DNA of 54,849 bases from a virus. The stretch covers positions 1 through 54,849 of IMG/VR virus record IMGVR_UViG_3300032116_000260; one strand, written 5' to 3'. This document shows, in pieces, positions 7,245-16,015 of the stretch; positions within the stretch are counted from its first letter, which is position 1, and each line of letters opens with the position of its first letter. The notes below the pieces were generated by a model. It did no database searches. It saw nothing but the letters and a program-made list of their open reading frames with translations, and had not been told where the DNA came from. Both the position numbers and the translations under genes were made by a program.

Positions 7245-9428
7245 TTAAAAATCCCCAGTTGCTCCACCACCACCAAAAGATCCTCCACCAAATTTTGTTA
7301 CTTTTTTTAAATCATCTAATATATAAGGTTTTTTTACATATGTTTTATCAGGTCTATCTCTTAAATCAACACGACCTATAGGATCAAGGTAAGAACCTGT
7401 AGAAGGAGTAAGAGATGAAGTTACTGGTGGAGTTGGGGGTGGAGGAGGAGGAGAGGGTGGTGGTGGCGGAGGAGGAGTTATAGGGTCGGGTTCTTTAAAA
7501 ATAAATCCACATTCTGTATATTGTGGAAGATAATTATGGATTAATGTAAATCCAAAATCAACTTTTAGGTAAAATGCTAATTGCGCATCTAAATCCCAAG
7601 ATGAATCTTGAATAGGGGAAAAATTTAGATTAGTTATAATACCAGGTTGATTATTAATATAATTACCTACTTTTAATTTAGTTATGATTCCACCTAATAA
7701 AAGATTGTCTTTATATTTACCTGCTAACGTAGAAGCTAATTCACTTAAATGACAATGTTTTATAAGTAATTCATTGTAATTATAACATGGTATATTAAAT
7801 GAAATATTAGCGGTGCGTTTGAATTCATTAAATATATAAAAATTTTCAGCACGACCTATATATTTTGTAGAATTCCATCCACTATTATAGTCTTCAGAAT
7901 AATTATTTATATATCCTAAAAACTTTAATACTGTTAAAGCATCGCCAGTAAATGGATCTAAAGGAGTAAATTGTAAAGCTAAAGTATCATCTTTAACAAT
8001 AGTATCGTTTGTTCTAACAAATACATTATATTGTTTTGCTTTTTTATTTACTTTATCAATAGGAGCTGTACTAAAGTAATTTTGATTAATGGTATTACCT
8101 TTATTTATTTTTTTTCTTAATTCAGTATATGTTTTTAAAGCAGGATTGCTATAATTTATAACATTCTGATTGAGACTTTTATTTATATCATTAATATCTT
8201 TTGGAATATCTGTAGATCCATTTATGTTTGATAGCCCTAAATCAGCGCTCGCTGTTAATCCCCCTTCTGGTTTCCCGCCATCATAAGTGATGGGGTTATT
8301 AATTAATGAAGATGGAATTGGTAGTTTAAATTTATTAGAAGATAAAGATGAAGAAGTATGATTAGATATTTCTATATCATTGCTTATTATTACTTTATTA
8401 TCTTTTTTATTTTCTTTATATTGTTTAAAAGTATTATCTATAAAAGATCCATTAACTTTTAAATCAGTATCTTTTACTAAATTAAAACTAGAACTAGCTA
8501 AATTAGAATTAGTAAGTAAAGATATACCAAAATCAAAACTACTGCTTATTTTAACTTCAGGAATATGTTTAGCATTATAATTTTTATTTTTGGCTTCATC
8601 TATTCTAAGACTATCATTAGTGCGCTCAGGAGTTCTTTTAATTAGTGTTCTACCAATACCATAAACTGAATTAGGGCCGCCTATATAATCAGCAATTCTA
8701 CTATTTTGAATATCATTGTAGACAGAATTTGCAAATGGGACACCTCCAGCAAAAGTAGCAGCTATTGCTCCTAGAGTTTTTTGTTCTTTTTTTCTTAATT
8801 TAATATTACCTTTATTAAGATCATAATTAGTACCTAAACCAAATCTATTTCTTAATCCAGTTAATCTGTTGTTTTCTTCGTTATTATTATTTTGAACAAC
8901 AGCTAGGTATTTCGTTTGTTCATTTTGAACAGGTAATAAACCATGTCTATTAAAATGTTGACCAAAAGCATTGACAGGAATCTGTGCTAGTGTATTAATA
9001 CCTAAATTGTAAATGCGGGTAGGTCCAACAGCGTTAACTATTTTATTTGCTGTATTTAAAACAAAATTACCAACATTTCTTAATAACCCACCACCTTTAG
9101 TAGGATTATTTGTTGATAATTTTTTAGTTTCTAATTGAGGATTAGATAATTGTAAACCAATTTGTTTAACAATAAATAAAGGACCTTTTGGAAAGTCCTT
9201 AAGAAATTTCCCTATACGGAAAGTATCAACAATTGAAGCATTAGCAGCACCTACAACACCACCTCTAACTAAACCATCATCAAATTTAGTCATTCGAAAA
9301 CGATTAAAGCCTCTATCAACGGTGTTGATATCGACTTGTTGGTATGGTTGACCACTGTCACCTCCGCCTGGTCGATCTTTTCCGTACTTAAGTGATTTTA
9401 AGTCGGTTTTTAAATCAAGTAGGGGCAT
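7245..9428 (-). CDS. Large baseplate or tube-initiator protein with polyproline linker
   Basis: 727 residues. Residues ~450-650 carry a tail-tube-like segment (GWNSTKYIGRAENFYIF, RTANISFNIPCYNYNELL, and a later LDAQLAFYLKVDFGFTLI), a pattern seen in baseplate proteins that continue the tube. It is followed by a long proline run (PDPITPPPPPPPSPPPPPPT) and a Gly-rich end (GGGSFGGGGATGDF). In T4 the genes after the tape measure are the tube initiators 48 and 54, so the position fits. The N-terminal half is low in recognisable motifs. The proline run would be a flexible or extended linker and likely needs EF-P for translation. Confidence 0.6.
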   Translation of the reverse strand: MPLLDLKTDLKSLKYGKDRPGGGDSGQPYQQVDINTVDRGFNRFRMTKFDDGLVRGGVVGAANASIVDTFRIGKFLKDFPKGPLFIVKQIGLQLSNPQLETKKLSTNNPTKGGGLLRNVGNFVLNTANKIVNAVGPTRIYNLGINTLAQIPVNAFGQHFNRHGLLPVQNEQTKYLAVVQNNNNEENNRLTGLRNRFGLGTNYDLNKGNIKLRKKEQKTLGAIAATFAGGVPFANSVYNDIQNSRIADYIGGPNSVYGIGRTLIKRTPERTNDSLRIDEAKNKNYNAKHIPEVKISSSFDFGISLLTNSNLASSSFNLVKDTDLKVNGSFIDNTFKQYKENKKDNKVIISNDIEISNHTSSSLSSNKFKLPIPSSLINNPITYDGGKPEGGLTASADLGLSNINGSTDIPKDINDINKSLNQNVINYSNPALKTYTELRKKINKGNTINQNYFSTAPIDKVNKKAKQYNVFVRTNDTIVKDDTLALQFTPLDPFTGDALTVLKFLGYINNYSEDYNSGWNSTKYIGRAENFYIFNEFKRTANISFNIPCYNYNELLIKHCHLSELASTLAGKYKDNLLLGGIITKLKVGNYINNQPGIITNLNFSPIQDSSWDLDAQLAFYLKVDFGFTLIHNYLPQYTECGFIFKEPDPITPPPPPPPSPPPPPPTPPVTSSLTPSTGSYLDPIGRVDLRDRPDKTYVKKPYILDDLKKVTKFGGGSFGGGGATGDF

Positions 9429-9438
9429 TTATATTATA

Positions 9439-9741
9439 TTAGTAACGTCCTTCAGTTGGTCCTAGGTCCTTATATCTACGGCCTTGCTTAGATTTGTATA
9501 CTTGTGATACAACTCCGTTTGGTTTAAGATTTGGAGCTTTAGTATCTAATTCATCCAGAGTAGATGGCTGTGGTTTGTTGGATAAATTGCCTTTAATTAG
9601 GCGCCAATCAACATTTGGATTACCATCAACTGAATATAATTGATGAAGTGAATCAGGTGGGATTGGGTTTACACCAAATTGTTGTGGTTTGTTACCACCT
9701 AATCCTAAAATGCTACTTTTTAATTTGTCTAATAATCCCAT
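9439..9741 (-). CDS. Small unknown protein after tape measure
   Basis: 100 residues, no membrane segment, rich in Pro, Lys, Asn and Gly; probably extended or disordered (FGVNPIPPDSLHQLYSVDG). It has its own ATATTTAT element 20 bases ahead of its start and lies between the tape measure and a large baseplate protein, so a small virion or tail-assembly role is likely. Not recognised. Confidence 0.55.
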   Translation of the reverse strand: MGLLDKLKSSILGLGGNKPQQFGVNPIPPDSLHQLYSVDGNPNVDWRLIKGNLSNKPQPSTLDELDTKAPNLKPNGVVSQVYKSKQGRRYKDLGPTEGRY

Positions 9742-9761
9742 GGTTTATCTATTTTATACGA

Positions 9762-9769
9762 ATAAATAT
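9762..9769 (-). promoter_or_regulatory. ATATTTAT element
   Basis: Sense TAAATATTTATTCG, 20 bases before the 9741 start codon and just after the tape measure stop codon. One of twelve exact copies of ATATTTAT in gaps between genes; no -35-like box is evident. Late-promoter role inferred. Confidence 0.45.
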
Positions 9770-9773
9770 TTAA

Positions 9774-12290
9774 TTATGCTACTTTATATGAGCCTTGTAC
9801 TAGTGTTGAACCTACTTTTTTACCATCCATGTTGATTGATGTATCTTTACTATACAATCTATCAACAGCTGCTCTTACTTCATTGATTGCTGCTATCATT
9901 GGGGTAAGATCTATTGATGGAGAACCATCCCCACCTAATATTTTATCAGCTTTGGGGGAATTTAGGGGAATTATTGCTTCAGGACCGGCTTCACCAACAG
10001 TTGCATTATTAATTTCACCAGTTACAATACCTCCTTCAGCAAATGCTGTTCCTTTAGCTAATCTTGTTACTAAACCAACACCAGCCAATGTAGCAGCTGT
10101 TGCTAAAATAGGACCTACAGGAAATATACCTCCTAAAGCCTTCCAAGCCCCTTGAGCCACAGAAAGAACAGCATTTATTAATAATTTAGCATTCATTGCT
10201 GCTATTAAACCCCCAATGCCTAATAATATTGGAGATAATGTTTTAAATCCTTCTACTATTAAACCAACAACATAAGAAATCCCTGTAATTACAGGGCTGA
10301 TAATGTTAGTAAATATAGAAGCTATATTTGATACTAGATCAAATAATTGACCAAAAGGTCCAGCTACTAGATTACCTACTACATCCTGTATTTTTAATAA
10401 AGCCGCACTAAATTTCTCTTGTATTTGTTGTCTTTCAAGAGCTTGTTTTGCTTCTTCTTCTTGTATTTGAACTAATGATTTACCACTAGCTAGTGCTTCT
10501 TCTCTTTTTCTTAATGTTTCAGCTAATTGATCTGAGGTCATACCTACAGATTCAGCTAAGGCATTTTGTTGTAACCTATTCATTTTAGTAAACTCAGCTG
10601 CTGTACCTATATTTTTAGATAATTCTTCAGCTAAAGTAACTTGATCACCAGCTAATGCTGCTGCTCTTGCTCTTTCAAGATTTATTTGTTTACCAGTTAA
10701 TAATTCAGCTTTTAATTCATTTTCAATTGATGAACCGAAATCAAGTAATTTATCACCAGCAGCAGCAACTTGTTCTAATGTCATACCAAATGCTTTAGCA
10801 GCTACTACTGCTTTAGCAATTTGTTCTGGGTTGTTTCCTAGATTTGCTGCTAATTGTCCCGATACTTTGGAAGCTTCAGCTAATGCTGATTTAAAGTTAA
10901 TTCCGACTTTAAGTTGATTTCTTGCTGCTGTTAATCCCCTAACAAAAGAAGAATAAGTTTCTTCAGAAGTTTTACCATTCAAAACAGCAAAACGTTGAAT
11001 TTGAGCAGCTTCATCTGCTTGTAGACCAACTTGTTTAGTTAATTTAACTTGTGTTTCAAGCTGATCGGCAGAATATTGGGAAACATATCCAGTTGATTGG
11101 GCTAATTCTCCAAAAGCCTCAGTTATTGATTTAGAATTAACATTAATGTTAGGAGTAACCCCTGCTATAAAAGCAAAATTTTCTCTAAGTCTATCAGATC
11201 TGTCAGCTCCATATCCTATAATTTTACCTAAATTAACAGCCTGTTCATTGGCTTGCAGAGCTTTATCTATAATAAAAGTAAGTATTGTGACTGGGTCTGT
11301 TAGTGATTTTTTAAGGCCAACCCCCAATCCTTTAACAAATACTCCTAATGATTTAAATTTATTACCTAGATTGTCAGTTGAAGCAACGGCTTCTTGTTTT
11401 ATTTTATATGATTCTTTTTCTAATGCTATTAATCGTTCTTGAGCTTGTTCTTGTGTTATAGAATTTCCTGCTTCATCTTTACCTATTTCTGCTAATCTTT
11501 TTTTTCTTTCATTTTCTAAAAGGTCATTTTTTACTTTTTCAGTAGATAAAGCATCTTGAATAAGCTTTTTATTAAAATCTTCAACAGCTTCTGTTGCTTC
11601 ACCTACATTTAAAAAACTAGCTAATGAACCTCCATATTGAGAAACAAGTTTACCTGCAGCTTGGGCTAATCCTCCTAGATCTTTTCTAGTATCAGCTATT
11701 TGCTTAGTTAAATTTAATTCTTTTTCTAAAATAGGAATACCCGAAGATATAGCTTCAGTAGCATTAATTAGAAGTTCATTTTCTTTTAGTAGTTCTTGTA
11801 GTCTAGCTTTTTGTTTTGGGGTTCTTTCATCTAATGCATTTAATGCTTCGACTTCTCTTTGACGACTTGCTTCACTAGCTTTTAATCTCTGTACAACAAA
11901 ATCTAATTCTTTTTTTTCAGCAGCAAGATTATTTTTTAATTTTTTAAATTTATTATCAGTAAGGTCATTATATCCTTTTTGATAAGAATTTAAATCCTGG
12001 GCAATGTTTGTAAATTCTTTAAATGCTCCTTTGCCTATTTTTAATAAAACATTTTGATTTTTTAATTCAGCTGTTATGTCTTGAAATGTTCTATAAATAT
12101 AATCAGCATTATCTACAATATCTTCATATTGTTTGTTTAATCTATCAACATATTCATTAAGTTTTTTAGTATCATTTCCGGCATTGCGAAATGCTTCTTG
12201 AAGGTCAATACCTAAGCCACCTGCTTCTCTTAATTTTTTGTTAAGATCTGTTAATTGTTGTTGTAATTCTTGTACTGTAGGTTCTGCCAT
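9774..12290 (-). CDS. 29: Tail tape measure protein, gp29-like
   Basis: 838 residues. The first ~330 residues are Lys/Glu/Leu/Gln-rich coiled coil. Several hydrophobic helices follow in residues ~640-750. The C-terminal part has the common tape-measure signature FAEGGIVTG...VGEAGPEAIIPL. The protein sets tail length and fills the tube lumen. It is preceded by the gp26-like and +1-frame segments, as expected for tail assembly chaperones, and followed by baseplate genes as in T4 (29-48-54). T4 gp29 is 590 residues, so this tail may be longer. Confidence 0.85.
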   Translation of the reverse strand: MAEPTVQELQQQLTDLNKKLREAGGLGIDLQEAFRNAGNDTKKLNEYVDRLNKQYEDIVDNADYIYRTFQDITAELKNQNVLLKIGKGAFKEFTNIAQDLNSYQKGYNDLTDNKFKKLKNNLAAEKKELDFVVQRLKASEASRQREVEALNALDERTPKQKARLQELLKENELLINATEAISSGIPILEKELNLTKQIADTRKDLGGLAQAAGKLVSQYGGSLASFLNVGEATEAVEDFNKKLIQDALSTEKVKNDLLENERKKRLAEIGKDEAGNSITQEQAQERLIALEKESYKIKQEAVASTDNLGNKFKSLGVFVKGLGVGLKKSLTDPVTILTFIIDKALQANEQAVNLGKIIGYGADRSDRLRENFAFIAGVTPNINVNSKSITEAFGELAQSTGYVSQYSADQLETQVKLTKQVGLQADEAAQIQRFAVLNGKTSEETYSSFVRGLTAARNQLKVGINFKSALAEASKVSGQLAANLGNNPEQIAKAVVAAKAFGMTLEQVAAAGDKLLDFGSSIENELKAELLTGKQINLERARAAALAGDQVTLAEELSKNIGTAAEFTKMNRLQQNALAESVGMTSDQLAETLRKREEALASGKSLVQIQEEEAKQALERQQIQEKFSAALLKIQDVVGNLVAGPFGQLFDLVSNIASIFTNIISPVITGISYVVGLIVEGFKTLSPILLGIGGLIAAMNAKLLINAVLSVAQGAWKALGGIFPVGPILATAATLAGVGLVTRLAKGTAFAEGGIVTGEINNATVGEAGPEAIIPLNSPKADKILGGDGSPSIDLTPMIAAINEVRAAVDRLYSKDTSINMDGKKVGSTLVQGSYKVA

Positions 12291-12308
12291 GATATAATGT
12301 TACATCAT

Positions 12309-12316
12309 ATAAATAT
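12309..12316 (-). promoter_or_regulatory. ATATTTAT element before tape measure
   Basis: Sense TTTAAATATTTATATGATG, 18 bases before the tape measure start, directly behind a 10-bp hairpin. The hairpin plus promoter-like element would separate tape measure expression from the chaperone genes upstream. Confidence 0.45.
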
Positions 12317-12317
12317 T

Positions 12318-12344
12318 TAAAGCGCCTATTTTTTAGGCGCTTTA
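12318..12344 (-). terminator. Hairpin at end of chaperone unit
   Basis: Perfect 10-bp stem (TAAAGCGCCT/AGGCGCTTTA) with a 7-base loop. It contains the stop codon of the +1-frame segment (12328-12326). On the sense strand it is followed only by an AT-rich stretch, not a clean U run, so it may be a weak terminator or an mRNA 3'-end stabiliser. Confidence 0.55.
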
Positions 12345-12608
12345 GCTACGTATGTTGGTGATTTAGATGGGGATATATTAGGACGAGATATATCTTTTCC
12401 TGATTTATTTTTCAACATATTTTGTTGCTTTTCTGTTTCTTCTTTTTGTTTTTCGTAATATTCTCTTAATTTTTCAAATGTAAATTTACGCAACCAAAGA
12501 GGCATATTATAAACAGTATCCCAATCATATCCACCATTACTATGAAATACTATTTCATGTATTTGGGAAAATAGTATAGGTCTATATTCCAGAATCAGGC
12601 CAAAAAAA
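12326..12608 (-). CDS. +1-frame extension of gp26-like gene (tail assembly chaperone)
   Basis: An open frame in the +1 phase relative to the gp26-like gene runs from 12628 (after an in-frame TAG) to the TAG at 12328-12326. Read from the junction it gives GLILEYRPILFSQIHE, then GGYDWDTVYNMPLWLRKFTF, EKLREYYEKQKEE and a basic tail ending in KAPKK, about 91 residues. The first ATG in this frame (12505) would give only 59 residues and would leave 32 protein-like codons untranslated. This suggests that the segment is reached by ribosomes slipping at the U7 run (12602-12608), making a fusion of about 332 residues. The place, directly before the tape measure gene, is where frameshifted tail assembly chaperones (lambda G/GT and relatives) lie. 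In T4 gene 51 follows gene 26 here. A sequencing error in the homopolymer is the main alternative. Confidence 0.7.
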
Positions 12609-13325
12609 GTTAACAGATATTGGAATATCTATGCCCTCCCCTACATAATCTACATCTTCTGGTATATATTTTAAATTAATGTCTGGGGATACTTTTGCAT
12701 AGTATTGGCGTAGTGCTCTTGAATCTTTAGCGATTAAGTAATTATCAACAAAATCACGAATATCTTTAGCATCACGCTTACCTTCAACAGATGTAACCAT
12801 ATATTTTAAACGAGTTGTAACATCAGTAGTTACATTTGGGTTAATTTTTTGCAACCCCTTAATTTCAGCTTCAATTTTTTGTTCATCACCATGTGTTAAT
12901 AACTTAAAAGTAATATTGTTACCAGAATGAGGTAGAGTGAAGGGAAATTCATTTATTCCGCGCTTATATAAAGATTCATCAATTATTTTATCTTCTAGCT
13001 TGGATAGATCAATAGTAATTTCTTTACCACCATAATTAATATTATAGTCTTTACCATAACCTAAAACACGAGCAGCAACTAATATTGCGTTTTTATCACC
13101 AATTAACAATTCGTTATAATCAATTGGTGTAACAATTAATGATTGAAGTAATTTATCAATAACAATACCACTTTTAATGTAGTTTACATTGGTAAGGATA
13201 TCTTCTTCCTTAGCTGTCATATACTTCATTTCAATTTCGCCTTTAGCAAGCGGTGAGGTCTCGGGGTACAATAAACCTTTTGAGGGTAATGTAACTGTTT
13301 CTGTTGGGATTTTTAATTCGGCCAT
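12582..13325 (-). CDS. 26: gp26-like baseplate hub/tail assembly protein
   Basis: 247 residues. The N-terminal pattern TVTLPSKGLLYPETSPLAKG followed by EIEMKYMTAKEEDILTN and VIDKLLQSLI is the signature of the T4 gp26-type base plate assembly family. The central part has a typical GDEQKIEAEIKGL helix, and the C-terminus is NFFWPDSGI. The frame stops at TAG 12584-12582, but an open +1 frame continues behind a UUUUUUU run six codons before the end. In T4-like phages gp26 takes part in hub assembly. By position it is the counterpart of tail assembly chaperones. The unit is insulated by a strong terminator upstream and a hairpin downstream, and has its own promoter-like element 22 bases before the ATG. 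Confidence 0.75.
   Translation of the reverse strand: MAELKIPTETVTLPSKGLLYPETSPLAKGEIEMKYMTAKEEDILTNVNYIKSGIVIDKLLQSLIVTPIDYNELLIGDKNAILVAARVLGYGKDYNINYGGKEITIDLSKLEDKIIDESLYKRGINEFPFTLPHSGNNITFKLLTHGDEQKIEAEIKGLQKINPNVTTDVTTRLKYMVTSVEGKRDAKDIRDFVDNYLIAKDSRALRQYYAKVSPDINLKYIPEDVDYVGEGIDIPISVNFFWPDSGI
12602..12608 (-). promoter_or_regulatory. Candidate +1 slippery site (U7)
   Basis: In the gp26-like frame the mRNA reads AAC UUU UUU UGG CCU. A tRNA-Phe on the second UUU can re-pair perfectly one base downstream (UUU again), after which GGC is read and the +1 frame stays open for 91 codons. The site lies six codons before the zero-frame stop. A -2 shift would give the same frame. Confidence 0.5.
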
Positions 13326-13347
13326 AAACTATTTTATTTGTGTATAT

Positions 13348-13355
13348 ATAAATAT
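13348..13355 (-). promoter_or_regulatory. ATATTTAT element before gp26-like gene
   Basis: Sense GCATATATTTATATATAC, 22 bases before the ATG and 6 bases after the terminator of the tail tube gene. The terminator-promoter order supports reading this element as a promoter. Confidence 0.5.
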
Positions 13356-13361
13356 ATGCAG

Positions 13362-13389
13362 AAAAAAGGTGTCTGCGAAAGCAGACACC
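13362..13389 (-). terminator. Rho-independent terminator after tail tube gene
   Basis: Sense strand GGTGTCTGC-TTTC-GCAGACACC followed by TTTTTT: a perfect 9-bp GC-rich stem, 4-base loop and six U. On the opposite strand no U run follows, so the orientation matches the genes. Confidence 0.85.
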
Positions 13390-13414
13390 AAAAGAAAAAA
13401 ATATGAAGGATCTT

Positions 13415-13903
13415 TTAGAAGTTGAGTACACAGTAATCCATAGCGATTGTTAAGGATAAAGTAATTGCAGCATCACCCTGGCTCCAGTCATATTCTCCGA
13501 AAGTAGCTGTTTTGCAATAAGCACCTTTGATAATCCACTCACCTACTACATCACCTACTGGGCCTAGAATGTCTAGTGTTAAATCTTTCTTATAAAAGTC
13601 GGAATATCCATCACGGCCTGTTACTGATTCGTGTGCTAAACGAGCCCACTCCATTACTGCTTGTGCGCCTGATGGGGTTACGGGATCGTATAATTCTAAA
13701 GTCATATCATTCCATTCAACTTTACCTTTTACTTTACGGTAAACGTTGATGTGATCGAGTTTAATCATATTGGCTTCAAATCCAGGAGCTGATGCCTTTT
13801 TAATTAAATATGATGGAATACCATCAATGTACATTATGAACCTATTGGGAACTTTTGGTTCAAAAGCGGTGAACATTATTTCGTTAGCGTCTAATACTGC
13901 CAT
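13415..13903 (-). CDS. 19: Tail tube protein, gp19-like
   Basis: 162 residues, the size of T4 gp19 (163). The sequence PNRFIMYIDGIPSYLIKKAS at residues 19-38 and LTLDILGPVGDVVGEWIIKG near residues 108-127 are typical of the tube monomer beta-sandwich. It forms the inner tube through which DNA passes. It lies directly downstream of the sheath gene as in T4 and ends at a strong terminator, fitting very high expression. Confidence 0.9.
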   Translation of the reverse strand: MAVLDANEIMFTAFEPKVPNRFIMYIDGIPSYLIKKASAPGFEANMIKLDHINVYRKVKGKVEWNDMTLELYDPVTPSGAQAVMEWARLAHESVTGRDGYSDFYKKDLTLDILGPVGDVVGEWIIKGAYCKTATFGEYDWSQGDAAITLSLTIAMDYCVLNF

Positions 13904-13929
13904 TTTATTTTAATTTTTTATTGCTATCA

Positions 13930-13937
13930 ATAAATAT
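13930..13937 (-). promoter_or_regulatory. ATATTTAT element before tail tube
   Basis: Sense GCTAATATTTATTGATAG, 26 bases before the tube ATG in the 50-base gap after the sheath gene. It would give the tube its own transcript besides read-through from the sheath. Confidence 0.45.
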
Positions 13938-13953
13938 TAGCAACTACATCCCC

Positions 13954-15663
13954 TTATGCAGGGAATGTAGCGCCGGTTGGTTGTACGTTAAAGTTCAAGA
14001 TAATGAATTCAGCAGTCTTAGTTGGTTGGATGTAGATCTGGCCTACTAATTGGTTGCGATCAATTACATCAGGTGTATTATTGGAATCATCCATTACTAC
14101 CTTGTAAGCATATAAACCTTGACGTTGTACTACTGATTCAAGGTATGGATTAACTTGAGATAAAAAGCGATTGCGAGTAACGTTAGTGTTTTGTTCAAAT
14201 ACTAAATTATTACCTACTTGACCAATATAGTCTTTTAATGCAATCAACAAACGACGAACGTTTACACGGTCAAGAGCTGTTTGTTTTTTCTGCAATGTTT
14301 TCTGACCAAATACTACAACCCCTTCTCCAGGGAATGTAGCTAATGGGTTAACATTTGCTTCATATAATGTATCGCGATCGCTTTGAGATAATTTTCTTTC
14401 AGCACGTAATACTGAAGGAACACCACCACGATTTAAACCGGCAGGTGCAAACCATTCAGCACCAACTTGGTCGTTGAATGCAAATACACCACCCATTACT
14501 GTTGGAGCGGGAGCCCATACTGCTTTACCTAAACCTGAGCTGAATAATTGAACCCAGGGATAGTAAGTAGCTGCGTAGTTGCTTGGTTGGCCAGCAGCAG
14601 CATTAGCAGCAGCTGAAATTGAAGTACCATAAACACCGGTTCCTACAATTGCAATTGCATCACCACGTCCTTCAGCTGTTGAGATTAATTGTGAAGCAGC
14701 GCTACAATCTAAACCAACACCAGGAGCAAGCAATACATTAAATTGGTATTCATCCTTATTAGTTAAAATACCAAAAGCAGTAACATAATCAGCCGGAGCA
14801 AATCCTTGAATATTAGTTGTAGTAATATTTTCGTTCATAAGTTGAACAGTAGCTGTTGCTGCAACAGCACCCCCAAATGAACCACTTCCTAGAGCTGGTA
14901 GGCTACCACTGTATTGGGTTGCTTTAAAATTACCGTTATTGTCAATAGAATCTACTTGTGGTTTAGATATAGATTTAACACGAATGTATTGAGAAGCATT
15001 TGCGTAAGAACCAACGTAATTGATGATATTGTTTGTAGCATCATATACTGGTTTTGAATCGCCTATTACACGAGAAATGTAGTTAGGTAACATTGGATCT
15101 AATGATAAGTTAGCCCAAGTTTCTAGATAATTCCTTTGAGCATTATTATCATTACCAGCACGAACTGCTAAAGTAAAGGTACCGCTTCCAGTATTTACAT
15201 TTGTAACTTCCCAACGAACATTCATTGCACTACCACTAGGTAAGGCACCACCAACTTCAGTACCACCAGCACTGTTCATTTGATTGCCCCAAGCTAATGT
15301 TTCAAGTACAAATGAATTATCAATAGAATCATCATCAATATCAGCTACTGAAGAACTTGCATAAGTACTAAGATTAGCACTGCCACTAATAATTCTGGTA
15401 ACTAATAATGTCTGACCGCCATTTTGGAAGAAATCCTTAGCGGCTAAAGAAGTTAAATATTCATAGTAGTAACTACCACTTTTGAATGTTTCTCCGAATT
15501 TGGATACATATTCACTATAAGAAGTAACATAGGTAGGAACAAATGGTTGACCCATTACGGTTGGACCAACAACAGCGGTTGCTGCACCTACGATACCTCT
15601 TTGAACCAATGATTGATCTGATTCATTTTGGAATACGCCAGGAGATAAGATTTTTTCTGCCAT
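13954..15663 (-). CDS. 18: Contractile tail sheath protein, gp18-like
   Basis: 569 residues. The N-terminus (ILSPGVFQNESDQSLVQRGI) and the C-terminus (GQIYIQPTKTAEFIILNFNV) are the conserved ends of contractile sheath proteins, which exchange strands between neighbouring subunits. The AVVGPTVMGQPFVPTYVTS and GGQTLLVTRI segments of the N-terminal domain and the LLIALKDYIGQVGNNLVFEQ segment of the C-terminal domain are also typical. T4 gp18 is 659 residues. This gene shows that the phage is a myovirus. Confidence 0.93.
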   Translation of the reverse strand: MAEKILSPGVFQNESDQSLVQRGIVGAATAVVGPTVMGQPFVPTYVTSYSEYVSKFGETFKSGSYYYEYLTSLAAKDFFQNGGQTLLVTRIISGSANLSTYASSSVADIDDDSIDNSFVLETLAWGNQMNSAGGTEVGGALPSGSAMNVRWEVTNVNTGSGTFTLAVRAGNDNNAQRNYLETWANLSLDPMLPNYISRVIGDSKPVYDATNNIINYVGSYANASQYIRVKSISKPQVDSIDNNGNFKATQYSGSLPALGSGSFGGAVAATATVQLMNENITTTNIQGFAPADYVTAFGILTNKDEYQFNVLLAPGVGLDCSAASQLISTAEGRGDAIAIVGTGVYGTSISAAANAAAGQPSNYAATYYPWVQLFSSGLGKAVWAPAPTVMGGVFAFNDQVGAEWFAPAGLNRGGVPSVLRAERKLSQSDRDTLYEANVNPLATFPGEGVVVFGQKTLQKKQTALDRVNVRRLLIALKDYIGQVGNNLVFEQNTNVTRNRFLSQVNPYLESVVQRQGLYAYKVVMDDSNNTPDVIDRNQLVGQIYIQPTKTAEFIILNFNVQPTGATFPA

Positions 15664-15707
15664 TTTGTATAATTGTTTTTGAAAATTTTAATAGGATTGA
15701 CCTAATA

Positions 15708-15715
15708 ATAAATAT
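15708..15715 (-). promoter_or_regulatory. ATATTTAT element before tail sheath
   Basis: Sense TTGGATATTTATTATTAGG, 44 bases before the sheath ATG; the leader is longer than at most other copies. Confidence 0.45.
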
Positions 15716-15739
15716 CCAAAAATCACTATAAAACGCAGA

Positions 15740-16009
15740 TTACTGTTGAATAGGCGTGATTTCTCCCGTTTCGGGATTAATAGAACCCGTTCCGTATTTA
15801 TCCTGAAGGGATTTAATTAGGTCGTTTTCTTTTTGTTCAATTGTAGCAAGATCACTTAGCAATGTTTTTTTATTGCTTTCAAGTTTTTCGGCTTGCTCTA
15901 CCAATGCTAAACGCTGCGCTTCAGCTACACCAATTTCGAATAGTGTTTGGTTGTACTTAGACTGGAGGTCTTTAATTGATTGTAATTCTTCTTGTGTTAG
16001 TTGTGTCAT
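15740..16009 (-). CDS. Small coiled-coil protein, paralogue A
   Basis: 89 residues. Residues ~5-70 form a heptad-like coiled coil (EELQSIKDLQSKYNQ..., LVEQAEKLESNKKTLLSDL). It ends in KYGTGSINPETGEITP, matching KYGDGSLDLNTGEIIP at the end of the gene two places upstream (16233-16487). The two are therefore paralogues flanking a zinc-ribbon gene. Function unknown; the place between sugar-transferase and sheath genes does not decide it. Confidence 0.65.
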   Translation of the reverse strand: MTQLTQEELQSIKDLQSKYNQTLFEIGVAEAQRLALVEQAEKLESNKKTLLSDLATIEQKENDLIKSLQDKYGTGSINPETGEITPIQQ

Positions 16010-16015
16010 AACGTT

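Noticed and set aside
12602-12608. Sequencing error in the U7 run as explanation for the split frame
   Set aside because: Not excluded. Kept as the main alternative, but the location before the tape measure gene, the slippery context and the typical FFWPD-type end of the gp26-like frame make a real frameshift at least as likely.
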